A stretch of DNA of 60,000 nt from Cryptomeria japonica (lineage: Eukaryota; Streptophyta; Pinopsida; Cupressales; Cupressaceae): the NCBI RefSeq assembly GCF_030272615.1, contig NC_081406.1:470634400-470694399 (forward strand), written 5' to 3'. The notes below the pieces were generated by a model. That model made no database searches and had not been told where the DNA came from. It saw only the letters and a list, made by a program, of their open reading frames with translations. Positions 13,792 through 25,107 of the stretch are shown here, piece by piece (within the stretch, counting starts at the first letter, position 1; each line of letters opens with the position of its first letter). The position numbers were made by a program, and so were the translations under genes.

Positions 13792-13803
13792 GCTCTGATA
13801 CCA
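13792..13803 (-). other. Primer-binding site of unit 2 (initiator tRNA-Met)
   Basis: The minus strand reads TGGTATCAGAGC one base after the LTR 3 end. This is an exact match to the standard plant initiator tRNA-Met primer-binding site used by many gypsy and copia elements. Confidence 0.9.
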
Positions 13804-13804
13804 G

Positions 13805-14322
13805 TGATCCAAATTATGGATTCAGATGTCAACACCGGAGTGAGAACCTGTGGTATTGTAAATTCTATTTACATGAACAAGAAAGCATAGAATTGAAGCA
13901 AGCCAAAATGTGTTCTATTCAATTCCAAAATCCAACATATATCAGTCCAAGGGATTCCAAGGGTTACCAAAAAATCCTTGAGAGTTGAAACCTAACAATC
14001 ACATCTTTTTTATTTACATAATAAAATCTAAAACTATGAAATTTTCAAAAAACTATATAAAATTTTGTCCTAACTTTAACTAGGCATAACTTTCTGCACA
14101 TGACTCAAAATTATGAGCCGTTTAATGCATTGGAAAGGTCTCCAAGAGTTGGAGGTGAAGTATTAGAAGAACTTGCCTACAATAATGTTCTAAAAGATGG
14201 GCTAAACTTTCAAGGGCTAAAAATGCCCCGAAGGCCTTCAAAAATGCTAATTACTAATGTATAGAAAAACTAAAAAAAAATTTGAAAATATTTTTCCACT
14301 GTTTTAGATTTCCTTCGGATCA
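13805..14322 (-). repeat. LTR 3 (shared by units 2 and 3)
   Basis: This 518-bp repeat is homologous to LTRs 1 and 2. It adjoins unit 2's primer-binding site on the left and unit 3's polypurine tract on the right, so it joins those units in the same way LTR 2 joins units 1 and 2. Confidence 0.87.
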
Positions 14323-15029
14323 TTACTTTCCCCTTGGAAAGCAATGGGCCCCATTACATTAACACTCTGAATTAGATGAGGAAAACATTCTTGAACCTAC
14401 TCCCTGGTAAACCACTTTCCTTGTTGAGTAATCTACCCTGCTCGAACCACTTTGTACAAGTAAATCTGCAGCTGTTTGAGTGTTTTCACCATGGTGTCCA
14501 CAATCTGATTGCATTGGAAAGGGGCAGCTGCATTTGGATTCAATTCTATAGTGGAGATTTTTTCTGCCACATCTGCAACATCTAATAGTGGAGGAAAATA
14601 TGGCTTCAAGAGTTCCACATTGAAGACTGGATGAAGACCCAGAAATGGAGGTAAATTAAGCTCAAAAGAATTATCACCAACTTGCTTGATGATGGTGTAT
14701 GGCCCACAATGCAGAGGACGAAGCTTCCTATTGGCACCCTGCAATCATTCCTTCTTGATATGAAACCACACCTTATCCCCGACTTGACAATTATGAGGAG
14801 TATGATGCTCATCATGTCTCTCCTTATATTTCTTATTTGTGTGCTCCAAGATTTCATGAACTTGTTGCTACAGATGATGAATTCTATCAATGAATTGGGT
14901 TGCCTTGTCTTCCTCCTTACCAACACGTGGAACCAAATCAGGTTGAATAAGTGGTATGGCAACATCCATGGGTGCAAGTGGCTGATAAACAAGACAAACC
15001 TCAAATGGGTTGTGGCCAGTTGAATTGTG
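14323..15029 (-). pseudogene. Unit 3 integrase C-terminal part
   Basis: Open at 14433-14744 with QGANRKLRPLHCGPYTIIKQVGDNSFELNLPPFLG (GPY/F region), ending in the chromodomain-like IVDTMVKTLKQLQIYLYKVVRAG. It continues upstream as the linker to the catalytic core until it is cut at 15029 by an inserted solo LTR. The remainder resumes at 16444. Confidence 0.82.
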
Positions 15030-16443
15030 TGTTGGCATTTTGATGATGTTTTGATTGTCATTGATGGACACACACTTTCTTGATGTATGAGTTATGCTCA
15101 ACCGGTAATTGTTCCAACTGGTATTGTATATTATTGAATGTATAGTCTTTAGACTATCGATGTTTTGCAGAAAATGGTTTACCGGTCAAAGATTGTATGA
15201 AGACCGCAAGCAGTATGAAGACCCCAAGTCGTACGAGGATCCCATGCGGTTTGAGGAGCTCAAGCGGTATGAAGGAACCAAGCGATAGTTAAATTTTGAT
15301 CAGAACACTACGATCTACCAGTCTTCATTTTTGACAATGGGTAATTGGTATATTGTATTAACCGGTATTACTCTATGATGAGTTACCAACTGGTATTTCT
15401 GTAATGTGTGATAAGTTATCATCCACCGACACTTTGGTGGTGATTTTGTGCCATGTTACCAAATGTGTCTAGATGCACTGAACCTAGGAACTTGTAGTCT
15501 AATCCTATTGGACCGACATGAAATCAATTTCCTTTATAAGGACATCATGTCTAGGGTTTGTATGTATGAAAGAGAGTATGAAAGATAGAATAGTAAAGGT
15601 TATGTGCGATCATCATAGAGAAGATTAGGTCTGTGTGAAGAGACAGAGTGTGGAGATATTGAAGACTGAAGTAATGCTTAAATGCATTAACAATGAGTTG
15701 TCAAGGATCTACTAAGCTTACTGTGCTATTATCTAGATCATTCACTTGTTGATTACTAATATCTTCGACAAGTCTGAAACCCTTAACCGGGTAGGCCCAA
15801 CAAAGCCTTTGTAAATCCTCTAACAAGGTGGTTCACAACAGTGGATTTGAAATCCTTTAACAAGGTAGTATTTGATAGGACTTATCTCCTAACAGAGATC
15901 TAGATTCCTAATAGTATCTGTTCCAGTGAAGAACATTGTATGACCTTAACCAGTCTAACCTTAACCGGTCTGGTTTCTATTCTGCAGATAGTTACTTGTG
16001 AGTTTTTGCTCACCGTGGTTTTTCCCATTTGTAAATCCTATTTGTAAATCCTCTAACAAGGTGGTTCACAACTATGGATCTAAAATCCTTTAACAAGGTA
16101 GTCTTTGATAGAACTTATCTCCTAACAGAGATCTAGATTCCTAACAGTATCTGTTCCGGTGAAGAACATTGTATGACCTTAACCGGTCTGGTTTCTATTC
16201 TGTAGATAGTTACTTGTGAGTTTCTACTCACCGTGGTTTTTCCCATTTGGGTTTCCACGTCAAATATCTTATGTTATGGTGATTGTGCTCTTTTGGGTGA
16301 ATGCTTTGTTTGCTATTTGGTTTGCATTTATCTTAACCGGTTTATTAGTGAATCTGCTGTACCGGTTATCTGCTAAACTATTTAAAAGTTTGTTTACAGT
16401 ATTTTTTGGCATACTAATTCACCCCCCCTCTTAGTATTCATCA
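15030..16443 (+). mobile_element. Solo LTR of a Ty1/copia-type element
   Basis: A 1414-bp insert splits the unit 3 integrase. It begins TGTTGGCATTTTGATGATG and ends ATTCATCA (TG...CA), close after a CACCCCCCCTCTTAGT stretch typical of the end of large Angela/SIRE-like copia LTRs. It is flanked by TTGTG (15025-15029) and CTGTG (16444-16448), a 5-bp target duplication with one mismatch. Units 1 and 2 have uninterrupted sequence at this point. A TATA-like TTTATAAGG lies at 15533-15541. No coding region is inside. The copia assignment rests on remembered LTR-end sequence; the LTR nature rests on the ends and duplication. Confidence 0.82.
15809..16250 (+). repeat. Tandem duplication inside the solo LTR
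   Basis: About 220 bp beginning GTAAATCCTCTAACAAGG (from about 15811) recurs from about 16043. Both copies run through AACAAGGTAGT, CTAACAGAGATCTAGATTCC and CACCGTGGTTTTTCCCATTT. The second copy lacks one short CCTTAACCGGTCTAA-like repetition present in the first. Confidence 0.85.
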
Positions 16444-17300
16444 CTGTGAATTGCCCTGTTGTAGCTATGCTGAACATATGGAAGACTTTCATCCCATGTG
16501 TGGGGATGTTTTGAGTGGTACATTCGTAGGATGTGTATGATCATCCGATTCACTACCTCTGTTTGGCCATCTGTTTGAGGGTGGAAAGCAGTAGACTTTG
16601 TTAATTTTGTGTTCATCTTTTCCCATAGTGTACACCAGAACTTATTAAGAAACCTATTGTCCCTATCCAAGATAATGGTATTCGGCAGACCAAAATGAAC
16701 CCAAATGTATTCAAAGAAGAGCTTTGTAGTGTCCTTTGCAGAAATTGTTTTTTTACATGCCACTATTACTACCATTTTTGAGAACCTATCTACCACAACA
16801 TACACACAATCATGGCCTCTTTTGGTGGTAGGAAGACTAGAGATAAAGTCCATAGAAATTGAGTGCCAAGGTTTTTCGGGAACAGGAAGTGGTGAATACA
16901 ACCCAAGTTTACAATTGGCAGGCTTAGCAATAGCACATGCAGTACAAGCTTGAATATATGAAATAACATTTACGCAATTTTGGTCAATATAACTACCTTT
17001 GAAGTATCGCAATAGTCTTACCTATACCAAAATGACCAGCAACCTTAGTATAATGAGCTTCCCATATCAACTTTTTGTGTTTTGCATTGGGCACACAAAT
17101 TTGACCAAGGTGACAAAGCATTCCATCTTGCAAATAGAAGTCATTCGCTTGATGTCCCTTCACCAATTGATTATAAACCTCTGCAAATTCAACATCATTC
17201 TCATACAAGAAAGCCCAGGGTTCAGTTTGATGACCACATAAGTTCAAAACCATACGTATGGCTACAATTGGAAGCCTACTCAAATAGTCTACTACTTTGT
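16444..17300 (-). pseudogene. Unit 3 integrase core and zinc-binding region
   Basis: An open stretch of 193 codons at 16431-17012 covers the integrase catalytic core: CTACAIAKPANCKLGLYSPLP, SMDFISSLPTTKRGHDC with the first Asp, ILDRDNRF with the second, and HPQTDGQTEVVNRM with the Glu. The HHCC part is at 16993-17283 (LIWEAHYTKVAGHFGIGKT). It was continuous with 14323-15029 before the solo LTR inserted. Confidence 0.86.
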
Positions 17301-18162
17301 TAGTGCTTCCCTTCTTTTGGCGAATATTGAGGTGAAATTGTTGAAGATATGTTGACCATTGTTTATGTCGATCATTCTACAACTTCCCTTGTGTTTGCAA
17401 AAATTGAAGAGGTTTGTGATCTATGTGGATGACAGTGTCCTTACCCAAAATGTAATTTTTCCACTACTTATAGGCTCAAACAATAGCATACAATTCCTTG
17501 ACATAAGTGGCAACCGACACACTGTATCAGAAAAAGTCTGACTATGATATGCGACTGGATAGCCATGTTGCATGAGGATTGCCCCTGGAGCATATTCTAA
17601 TGCATCTGTTTGTATTTCAAATGATTGTTGTAGGTCAGGAAGAGATAAAACTGGTATAGAACATAACCTTCATTTTAGCCCCTCAAATACTTCTTGTTGA
17701 GAACTTGTCCATTTAAACTTTTCTTGTGTCCCCCCTCTCAAGGAACGATTTAAAGGCCAAGACAAATGGGAAAATCCCAACACAAATCTGCGATAAAATT
17801 TTGCGAACCCAAGGAAACTTCGTAACTCTGTGAGATTTCTAGGAGACGACCAGTCCTTAATCACTTGTATCTTCTCCGGATCAACATGGACACCCTCACT
17901 ATCAATAACATATCCTAAATATATGATACTCTACATACCAAAGGAGCACTTTTCTTTGTTTTCATAAAGCCCATGATCTTGTAAGGTTGAGAGAATTTTT
18001 TCCACATGTTGCAAATGTTCCTCCCATGTTTTGCTGAAGATGAGTATGTCATCAAGATATACCACCACGAAGGAATCAGTGAATGGTCTAAGTATATCAT
18101 TCATCATTCTCATGAATGTTGTTGGAGCATTTGTTAGACCAAAAAGCATCACTAGCCATTCA
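17301..18162 (-). pseudogene. Unit 3 RNase H and RT, truncated
   Basis: Broken frames carry the connection (MIKDWSSPRNLTELRSFLGFAKFYRRFVLGFSHLSWPLNRSL, 17670-17864) and the RT palm ([19 protein letters not shown] and [12 protein letters not shown], 17931-18152). Homology to units 1 and 2 stops abruptly at about 18162, inside RT. The fingers, protease, gag and 5' LTR of unit 3 are absent. Confidence 0.85.
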
Positions 18163-21100
18163 ACCTAGAATGATTGTGTACTGGTTTTTGTCTTTGACCT
18201 CTTTGGTTATTGGCAACAAAGATTGTTCATAACCCTTTTTGGACTACTTTTTGTCCTTAACATACTGATAAGTCTCATGACTGCCTACCTTTTTGACTAT
18301 ATTTCACTTTCTTCAAATAATCCTTCTATATTATATGATCTATCTTTATATATGTACCTCTATTTATGATGTTGAGAATACATCATCTTCAGTTTGGTAT
18401 TCTCCTTTTGCCCTTTTTCTCATTTCACTATTGCTATAACTCTGCCAGTTGAGCATTTTGGATTGTGACTTGACAATGTACTGCTCACTTGATGGACCTT
18501 GTAACTGAATTTTGTGCTATCCTTCAGATTGTGGCTTCATTCATTTATCTAAAATACACATGCTTTCTTTGTATCTAGATGTCTAAGAAGGAACTTAGGA
18601 GTGTTATGTGTACTTTTGTATACTTCTCTTTTGACAGTGAGCATGACCATTATTCTTTAGTAGTGTTGTGATGATGGTGCTCTTCTACACATACATTCTT
18701 TGCCTTTTGCTCATTGAGTGTTTGAACTAAACCATTCGCTATTCTTGTCCTTACCACATGGAACTGTCATCTTCATAAGCCTGCACTTCTTATAGCTCTA
18801 TTGTTATGAAAAGTTTGTGACTGTATTTTTATTGTCAAAAGGTCATTAAAATTATTCCCATAGATGAAGCTTTCATGATGATTGTATTTTACAAGCTTTG
18901 AGGCTACTTTGACTATTATAAGAGTCATATATGACAACAACAAGCCATTTTTCTCTCTTAAATATCTGCTCAAATAATTGCAAATAGTATATTATACCTC
19001 TGTGTGTATGACCTAGTGCTTCTCTTATATCATCATTGTGACTGTTTTGATCTTCCTTTCACTATGAATAAGCATTAAGGGAATCTCTTCATTTCTTTGA
19101 AGGCAAACTTATATTCTATGTTGGCTTTCTGATCTCCCTTTATTTTACCTTGGTCACTGTTATTTGAGTAAGATTTCTTATCTTATATTTCCCTATGAGA
19201 TTGATTTGGCTGTGGGTGTGACTAAAGTTCATTGTGTTTAGTTCTTTCTCTTTGGTGGTCAGATTATTCTGCATGACTACACCTTCTCATGAAGCTGCAT
19301 GCTTTTAATAGTGGTATCCTTTGATGAATGTCTACTCTTTATGATTGAAGGCACTATTATTTGTGTTTAAAGGTGCTATTGAAATCTAGGTTGCATTATG
19401 ATTGTGGCAATGATTGCTACTTCCTTGCTCACTATCTTATCTACAAACTTAGAAGCTTTTGGATTGTACTTCTTTTGGATTACTTTTGGACCCTTTACTA
19501 TCATTGTTCATTTGTGCTCAAATTTGTTTGACAATTATTTCAACCTTACAATGAATGCTCTTGACTCATGAAGGCTCTATGACTCTTGCCTTGATCTTGA
19601 TGGATTTTATACATGGCTGTTCATATGCCTTCTATGAACCTTTATTCAATGTCATGTATTACATGGACTATTGGCTGTGATTCTTTTACTGTGGCTTTGA
19701 CAATGTTGCTTAACTCTGTCATTCTCATACTGCTACAAAAGCCCTTTTCATAGTGACCTCTCCTCTAACCTATCACTGTCTTAATACATTTCACTATGAT
19801 TGTCTATTGTATCTTGTAAGCCTGAAACATTCTTTGTGTTATGGTGACCTCATAAGGGTTGCAATAATTGTTTAGACTCTAGGACAATATGATTGTCACT
19901 GTTAAACAAGGGGTTATGTCAAAACACGTATTATGATTTGAATTTCCTTTATGCCTTTTGGTTCTTGACATTGTACGTATGATTGCAAATCACTTCTCTT
20001 TTATTGTTTGACATACAATGTGGTAATTGTATGAAGTCCCTTTGAATGTCACCAAACCTTCAAACAAATCACTCTCATTAGCACTTGGCACAGACTGTAT
20101 CTTGTCTTCCATGATGAAAAACTTTTGCTTAATATCTTATTCACATTATTCTTGATTGTCCTTATACTTGCAAATGATATGATCTTTCCTATTATGACAA
20201 AAGGGAATACACCATTGTCTTTTAGACTATCGCATGCTTAATATTGCTGCTCTAGGTGTCTCTCTACCATAGATGCTACTTTCTTGGGTCTTTTGGGACT
20301 ATCCTTAATGTACTCTTTATAGACTATCCTAAAAAAGATTGAGCTTGTTTGATCTTTGTGACTTTACTAATTGGGGCATTGCTTGGCTTATTTGTACTAT
20401 TATCTGAGAGTATTCATTGAATGGATTTTCATATGTCAGTATGGTTCCATTGGACACAAAATCATTATCCATAGTAGTGAACTCAAAATTTCAATTTTGT
20501 GAATGATGAGTTCTTGCTCGATAAAGCCATACTAACATAAAAGAATGTTAGGCTCAACCCTTATGGGAGAATAATTTTAACCCACATGTTGTAATTTGAT
20601 CAATCAAAACAACAACATTACTTTTCTTGTATCTGCACAAGAAACAAACAAGTTAGTAAAAACAATGAACTCAATGATTTTTTTTCTTCTAAAGATTTTA
20701 TCTTGCACTTTTTTGCATTTATGTCTTTGATAATGACTTATTTGATTCAATTTGATAATGATTGTAAATTATATATCTATTGATAAAGCATATAACTGGA
20801 TCTCATGCCCTGAGCTCTAACAAAAATTCTCCAATAAACTACAGGTACATCTAGAACTCAAGAGCAAGAGGAGCTGAAGACATTGAAGATCCAGCTGAAG
20901 ACTAAAGAGTCAACCCCACATTATTCCTTAAGGAAATGATGGAGATGACCTCCTTTGATGTGTCTTTTCTTCTTTTAGTTGATCTTCATCTATATAGTTT
21001 ACACTCATCATTGAATTAAATCAACTTAGTCAAACCCACGACTTGCGTGGGATTACAAAAATAATGTTTTTTAATAGATCGATTATTTCATGATATGTAA

Positions 21101-21490
21101 TGACTTGTATATCCATTTGAGCTTGTTCTCAATTAAATAATCTAAATATAACTACAATGAGTTTGTTCAAGGCATATATTTTGTAATCAAATGAAGTAAT
21201 AATTTATGCATATATTGCTCCAGAACTGCAATTTATTAATGATAAACAACAATAACACACATTGCATAATATAGTTCATCTACACAAATTATCCTTTGAA
21301 TGTTTGTTTTCTAAATGAAGTCCGTTTGTTGCTTTGTTTGGATTGTTCAACAGTTTCACTCAAACTATTGGATAATTATGATAAATCAATTGTTAGAAAG
21401 CCCTTCACTTAGAATGTAATTGTTCAAAGGATATCTAAACATAAAAAAATTCATACCCCATGAAACGGTTGTCCATTAAAACCACACTAA
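18163..21490. other. Unassigned T-rich DNA
   Basis: About 3.3 kb with no protein I recognise in any frame. The plus strand is rich in T and repeatedly uses words such as CTATGATTG, TTGTGACT and CTTTTGG, giving strong strand asymmetry to about 20500. It may be a decayed retroelement LTR or leader, or intron DNA of the NBS-LRR gene whose fragments lie on both sides. No terminal repeats were identified. Confidence 0.4.
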
Positions 21491-22535
21491 ATTAAGCAGG
21501 AAGCTAAAAATTAGTAACAAGTAGCAAGGTGAGGAGTCCACGGGAAGAATTTTGTCTTCTTCAATTGTTGGAGTACCTGGAGTTAGGAGGTCCAATGCTA
21601 TCATCACTACCCAAGTTTTTTTGCGACTTGAGGAACCTAAGGAATTTTAGTTTGGTGACTTGGGAATTGAGGAGGTTGCCAATCTCTTTTAAGGATATCA
21701 CACTCCTACAATACCTCTTCTTATGTTGCTATTGTGAACTCACCTTAGTCTAAAAAATATGACAAAGTTAGAGTATTCAAATATCGAAGGTTTCTCACAA
21801 TTAGAAGAGTTCCCTCATCACATTACAAATAAAGCCTCCTTGTTAGACATTTCTTGTAATATAGAGAGGTTAAGGGAGATAGCAATAAATATCAATCAAC
21901 TAAACAAGTTGCGAAGCATGTAGATCAGAAGTAGATTGTTGATAAGCCTACCAACATCTATTGGAGATTTGTCTTAGTTGAATTCTCTTCATATTTACGA
22001 TTCTCATAAGCTAGAATGTTTACTTGAGTCTTTGGGGCAACTTAATATGTTAATGATTTTGGTTGTATAGGAGTGAAATCCTTACCAAAATTAGTTGGGC
22101 AACTAATTAATCTTCAAAAGTCGAATATAGATAGATGCTCAATTGTCTAATTAGATCTCAAAGTAGGGTTTACTCATCTGAAGGAGATATGTCCACGATC
22201 AACTGAAGTGTCCAAGATCTTCATATTTCATATAATAGCCATCTAAAGGATATACAAATCCTACCAAATGCACTTGAGAGAAAGGGTCCTCCGAGTTGGC
22301 CGTGCTTTCCAATTTTTCACAATTAGGTTTTCTCAAATAATTTGTACTTGAAGACTACTATGGAGTTAATAAAATATAAGGCTTGGAACATTCAAGAGCA
22401 TTAGAGACACTGAGAGTAGATACAAGGTGGGAGGAGGCAAGTATAGAAAGTTTGAAGCATATGGAAAGGTCGAGAAGAGTTCATCTCACAACAATCAATA
22501 CATCAAGTGTCGAAGGTTGCATTCAAAGCATGAAG
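21491..22535 (+). pseudogene. NBS-LRR resistance gene remnant (later LRR block)
   Basis: Decayed plus-strand frames show consecutive leucine-rich repeats: LLEYLELGGPMLSSLPKFFCDLRNLRNFSL and LRRLPISFKDITLLQYLFL (21529-21753). These are followed by LEEFPHHITNKASLLDIS, LREIAININQLNKLRSM, LPTSIGDLS and LECLLESLGQLNML up to about 22060. A last exon-like block (22383-22535) ends at an AAG|GTAATA splice donor at 22535/22536. Several stops and frame changes make it non-functional. No NB-ARC motif is present here; 2333-3260 may be the upstream part of the same gene. Confidence 0.68.
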
Positions 22536-22647
22536 GTAATAATTGGTTTTAGAATTCTATTTATTTTCAATCGATTATACATTGTGCTAATGTGCTGATG
22601 TGAAAATACTTGTAGAAGTGGCCAAAAGAAGAAATGATAGTATTCAT

Positions 22648-23197
22648 TGTTGGATTGGAACAATAGTTCAACAATAAAACAAGGAAAAAAACAAGAAAAC
22701 AAATTATATCTTATTTTTTAGAAAGAAACCAATTTTTATCTTTTAAAAGGAAATTCCTAATTTCCTTAAAGGAATAAAACAAGTTTTATCTATGTTTGCT
22801 GATGGTTTTCATCTTGAAAATATTCTATATATCTTGGTTGCCCTGAAGCCAAGTAAGAGAATTATAAAATTGTAGATTACAAGAGCAATTATTAAGTTGC
22901 AGATTGTAAGAGAAATTGTAACGTTATTGTAAATTATGAGGGCAGTTATGATTTGTAAAATTGCAGAGCAATCATGATAGTAGCAATTGTAAGGAATGCA
23001 ATTGTTTTCCCTGAACAATAAGAATACAAATACCCTTGCCCTGTAGATGTTTCCTTGATATTTTATCAAGGTTCTATCACATAAATCAACTTCTTATGTG
23101 TTGTTTTGTCTTTCCATTTTATTATCTTTATTATTTCTTTGCAACTAATTTGTACTGCAGTATTTAATCTTCTGGGTTTTGCTTTTGTTCCATAACA
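22648..23197 (+). repeat. 5' LTR of the copia element
   Basis: Starts TGTTGGATTG and ends CATAACA, two bases before the primer-binding site. It shares a long stretch with the 3' LTR (from AACAAGAAAACAAAT through CTTATGTGTTG). It contains repeated TTGTAA/AATTGTAA words near 22870-23000. Confidence 0.83.
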
Positions 23198-23199
23198 AG

Positions 23200-23211
23200 T
23201 GGTATCAGAGC
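23200..23211 (+). other. Primer-binding site (initiator tRNA-Met)
   Basis: TGGTATCAGAGC, an exact standard tRNA-Met primer site, follows the 5' LTR after two bases. Confidence 0.9.
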
Positions 23212-23265
23212 TATTATCTTTGTAATGATTGTATTAGAATTTGGTGTTTAGTTTTGCAGCATCAA

Positions 23266-24535
23266 ATGGAAAAGGTTTTGAGTGCAAGGTTCAATGTGGA
23301 GAAATTTAATGGAAAGAATAGCTTTGAGTTGTGAAAGCTTAAGATGCATGATTTGTTAATGCAACAAGGATTGTGCAAGGCATTGGTAGGAAAGTAAAAA
23401 AAACCTAAAAATATGTGTGATGAGGATTGGGAAGATCTAGATATGAGAGCTATTAGCACAATTTGGTTGTGTTTGGTAGATGAGGTTCTTTTCAATATTG
23501 TGGAAGAGAAAACAACAGTAGGCTTATGAAAAAAAATGGAGAGTCTTTATATTACTAAATCCTCGACGAATCAAATATACTTGAAGAGGTAATTGTATAG
23601 CTTGAAAATGAGGGAAGGTATAAAAATTGTTGATCTTTTAAATGTTTTCAATACTCTTATTTTTCAATTAGCTAGTATGGGTGTACAAATTGAAGAGGAA
23701 GACAAGGCAATTACACTGTTGTATTTGTTGCCTGAATCTTGAATAACTTAGTCACATCTATTAGCTTTAGCACAAGTAACACCCTTCAATTTGATTTTAT
23801 TGTGGGGGATTTATTTTTTGAAGAGGTGTGGAGGATGTCTAATATAGAAACCTCCACACCATAAGCAATGGTGGCTAGAGGACAGTCCATAGAAAAAGAC
23901 AAAAAGTGTAGATGAAGATGTTGGTATTGCATTAAATCAGGGCATCTCAAGAAAGATTGTTGGAAGTGGAAGGAAGATAATAATGAATTCAAAAATAAAG
24001 TAAATTTTATTGAGACAATTTTAGGCATGGTTGATGAATTTTTATTTGTTTGTGATATCTTACAAAATAATGAGGGATGGTTATTTAATTTTGGTTCTTT
24101 TAATCACATGTGTCCACATAGGAGTTGGTTTTGTACTTACCAACATTTTGATGGAGGTGTTGTTCTTATAGGAAATAATGCTTCGTGTAAGACTATTGGG
24201 GTCGAGAGCATTAAAAAATTAAAATTTTTGATGGGGTTGTAAAAATGTTAATAGAGGTAAGACATGTACCAAAACTGGAAAATAATTTAGTTTCCTTGGG
24301 GGTTTTGGATTTTGTTGGTTATATTTTCTCTTGTCAAGGTGGACTACTAGAAGTGTCTAAGGATAGTTTAGTGGTCATGGAGGCTAAAAAAGTCACAAAC
24401 CTTTACATGCTTAAAGGGAGTATTGAGTTAAATGAAGTAGCGGTGGTATCTAATGAGCCTACTCATTTATGGCATAGGAATTTGGGTCATATGAGCATAA
24501 AATGGCTAAAGGTATTGCTAGAGAAGCTATGATGG
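23266..24535 (+). pseudogene. Copia gag, protease remnant and GAG-pre-integrase (truncated)
   Basis: The start ATG at 23266 opens a copia gag: FNVEKFNGKNSFEL, KLKMHDLLMQQGLCKAL, DLDMRAISTIWLCL and KMREGIKIVDLLNVFNTL, with several stops. A nucleocapsid knuckle-like CWYCIKSGHLKKDC (CX2CX4HX4C) is near 23922. The protease region (24027-24242) reads WLFNFGSFNHM where copia elements carry an LDSGASxHM-type site, so the catalytic Asp is lost. The next open piece (24245-24532) ends in the GAG-pre-integrase signature HLWHRNLGHMS. Nothing of integrase, RT or RNase H follows. Confidence 0.83.
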
Positions 24536-24615
24536 AGTTTGGATTATCTTGGATTGCAAAAAAGGTGGTGAGTGGGAATGAACAAGCATCAGGTAAAATG
24601 TTGTCAAGGTGGATA

Positions 24616-25102
24616 TTTTTGAATTGTGATAACAATTCAACAATACAACAATGAAAAAAACAAGAAAACAAATCATATCTTATTTTTTTAGAAAGAAACT
24701 AGTTTTTATCTTTTAAAAGGAAATTCCCAATTTTCTTAAAGGAATAAAAAATGTTTTTATCTATGTTTTGTGATACTTGTCATCTTGAAGATATTCTATA
24801 TATCTTGGTTCCCTTGAAGGAAAAGTAAAAGAATTGTAAAATTATAGAGTGCAAGAGCAATTCTTGAGTTGCAAATTGCAAGAGAAATTGTAATGTTATT
24901 GTAAATTATAAGGGCAATTGTGATTTGTAAAATTGCAGAGAAATTATGATATCAATAGTTGTAAGGATTGTAATTGTTTTCCTTGAACAACAAGAATACC
25001 GATACCCTTGCACCGTGGATGTTTCCTTTATGTTTTGTCAAGGTTTTACCATGTAAATCAACTTCATATGTGTTGCTTCATTACAATTCTCTTCACCCAA
25101 CA
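24616..25102 (+). repeat. 3' LTR of the copia element
   Basis: Homologous to the 5' LTR from its start to about 25080. The 3' end is shorter than that of the 5' LTR by some 60-80 bp, consistent with a deletion, and ends CCCAACA. It is preceded by the copia-type polypurine context GTCAAGGTGGA. Confidence 0.75.
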
Positions 25103-25107
25103 TTCCT

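Larger units (their letters stand above)
3700..18162 (-). mobile_element. Tandem array of Ty3/gypsy chromovirus-like elements sharing LTRs
   Basis: Three homologous LTRs (3700-4215, 8778-9287, 13805-14322) alternate with three internal regions, all on the minus strand. The middle LTR directly adjoins the primer-binding site of one unit and the polypurine tract of the next, so it serves both. Repeat periods are 5078 and 5027 bp. Internal order read on the minus strand is gag, protease, RT, RNase H, integrase, chromodomain-like tail, as in chromoviruses. Unit 3 ends inside RT at about 18162 and is split by a solo copia LTR. All units contain frameshifts and stops and look non-autonomous. Confidence 0.88.
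22648..25102 (+). mobile_element. Internally deleted Ty1/copia retrotransposon
   Basis: Two homologous LTRs (22648-23197 and about 24616-25102) flank a 1.4-kb internal region with a tRNA-Met primer site, gag, protease remnant and GAG-pre-integrase segment, in copia order. The integrase core, RT and RNase H are absent; sequence passes from the pre-integrase segment straight to the polypurine tract (CAAGGTGGA). Flanking TTCAT (22643-22647) and TTCCT (25103-25107) are a probable 5-bp target duplication with one mismatch. The left flank is NBS-LRR intron-like DNA. Confidence 0.82.
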
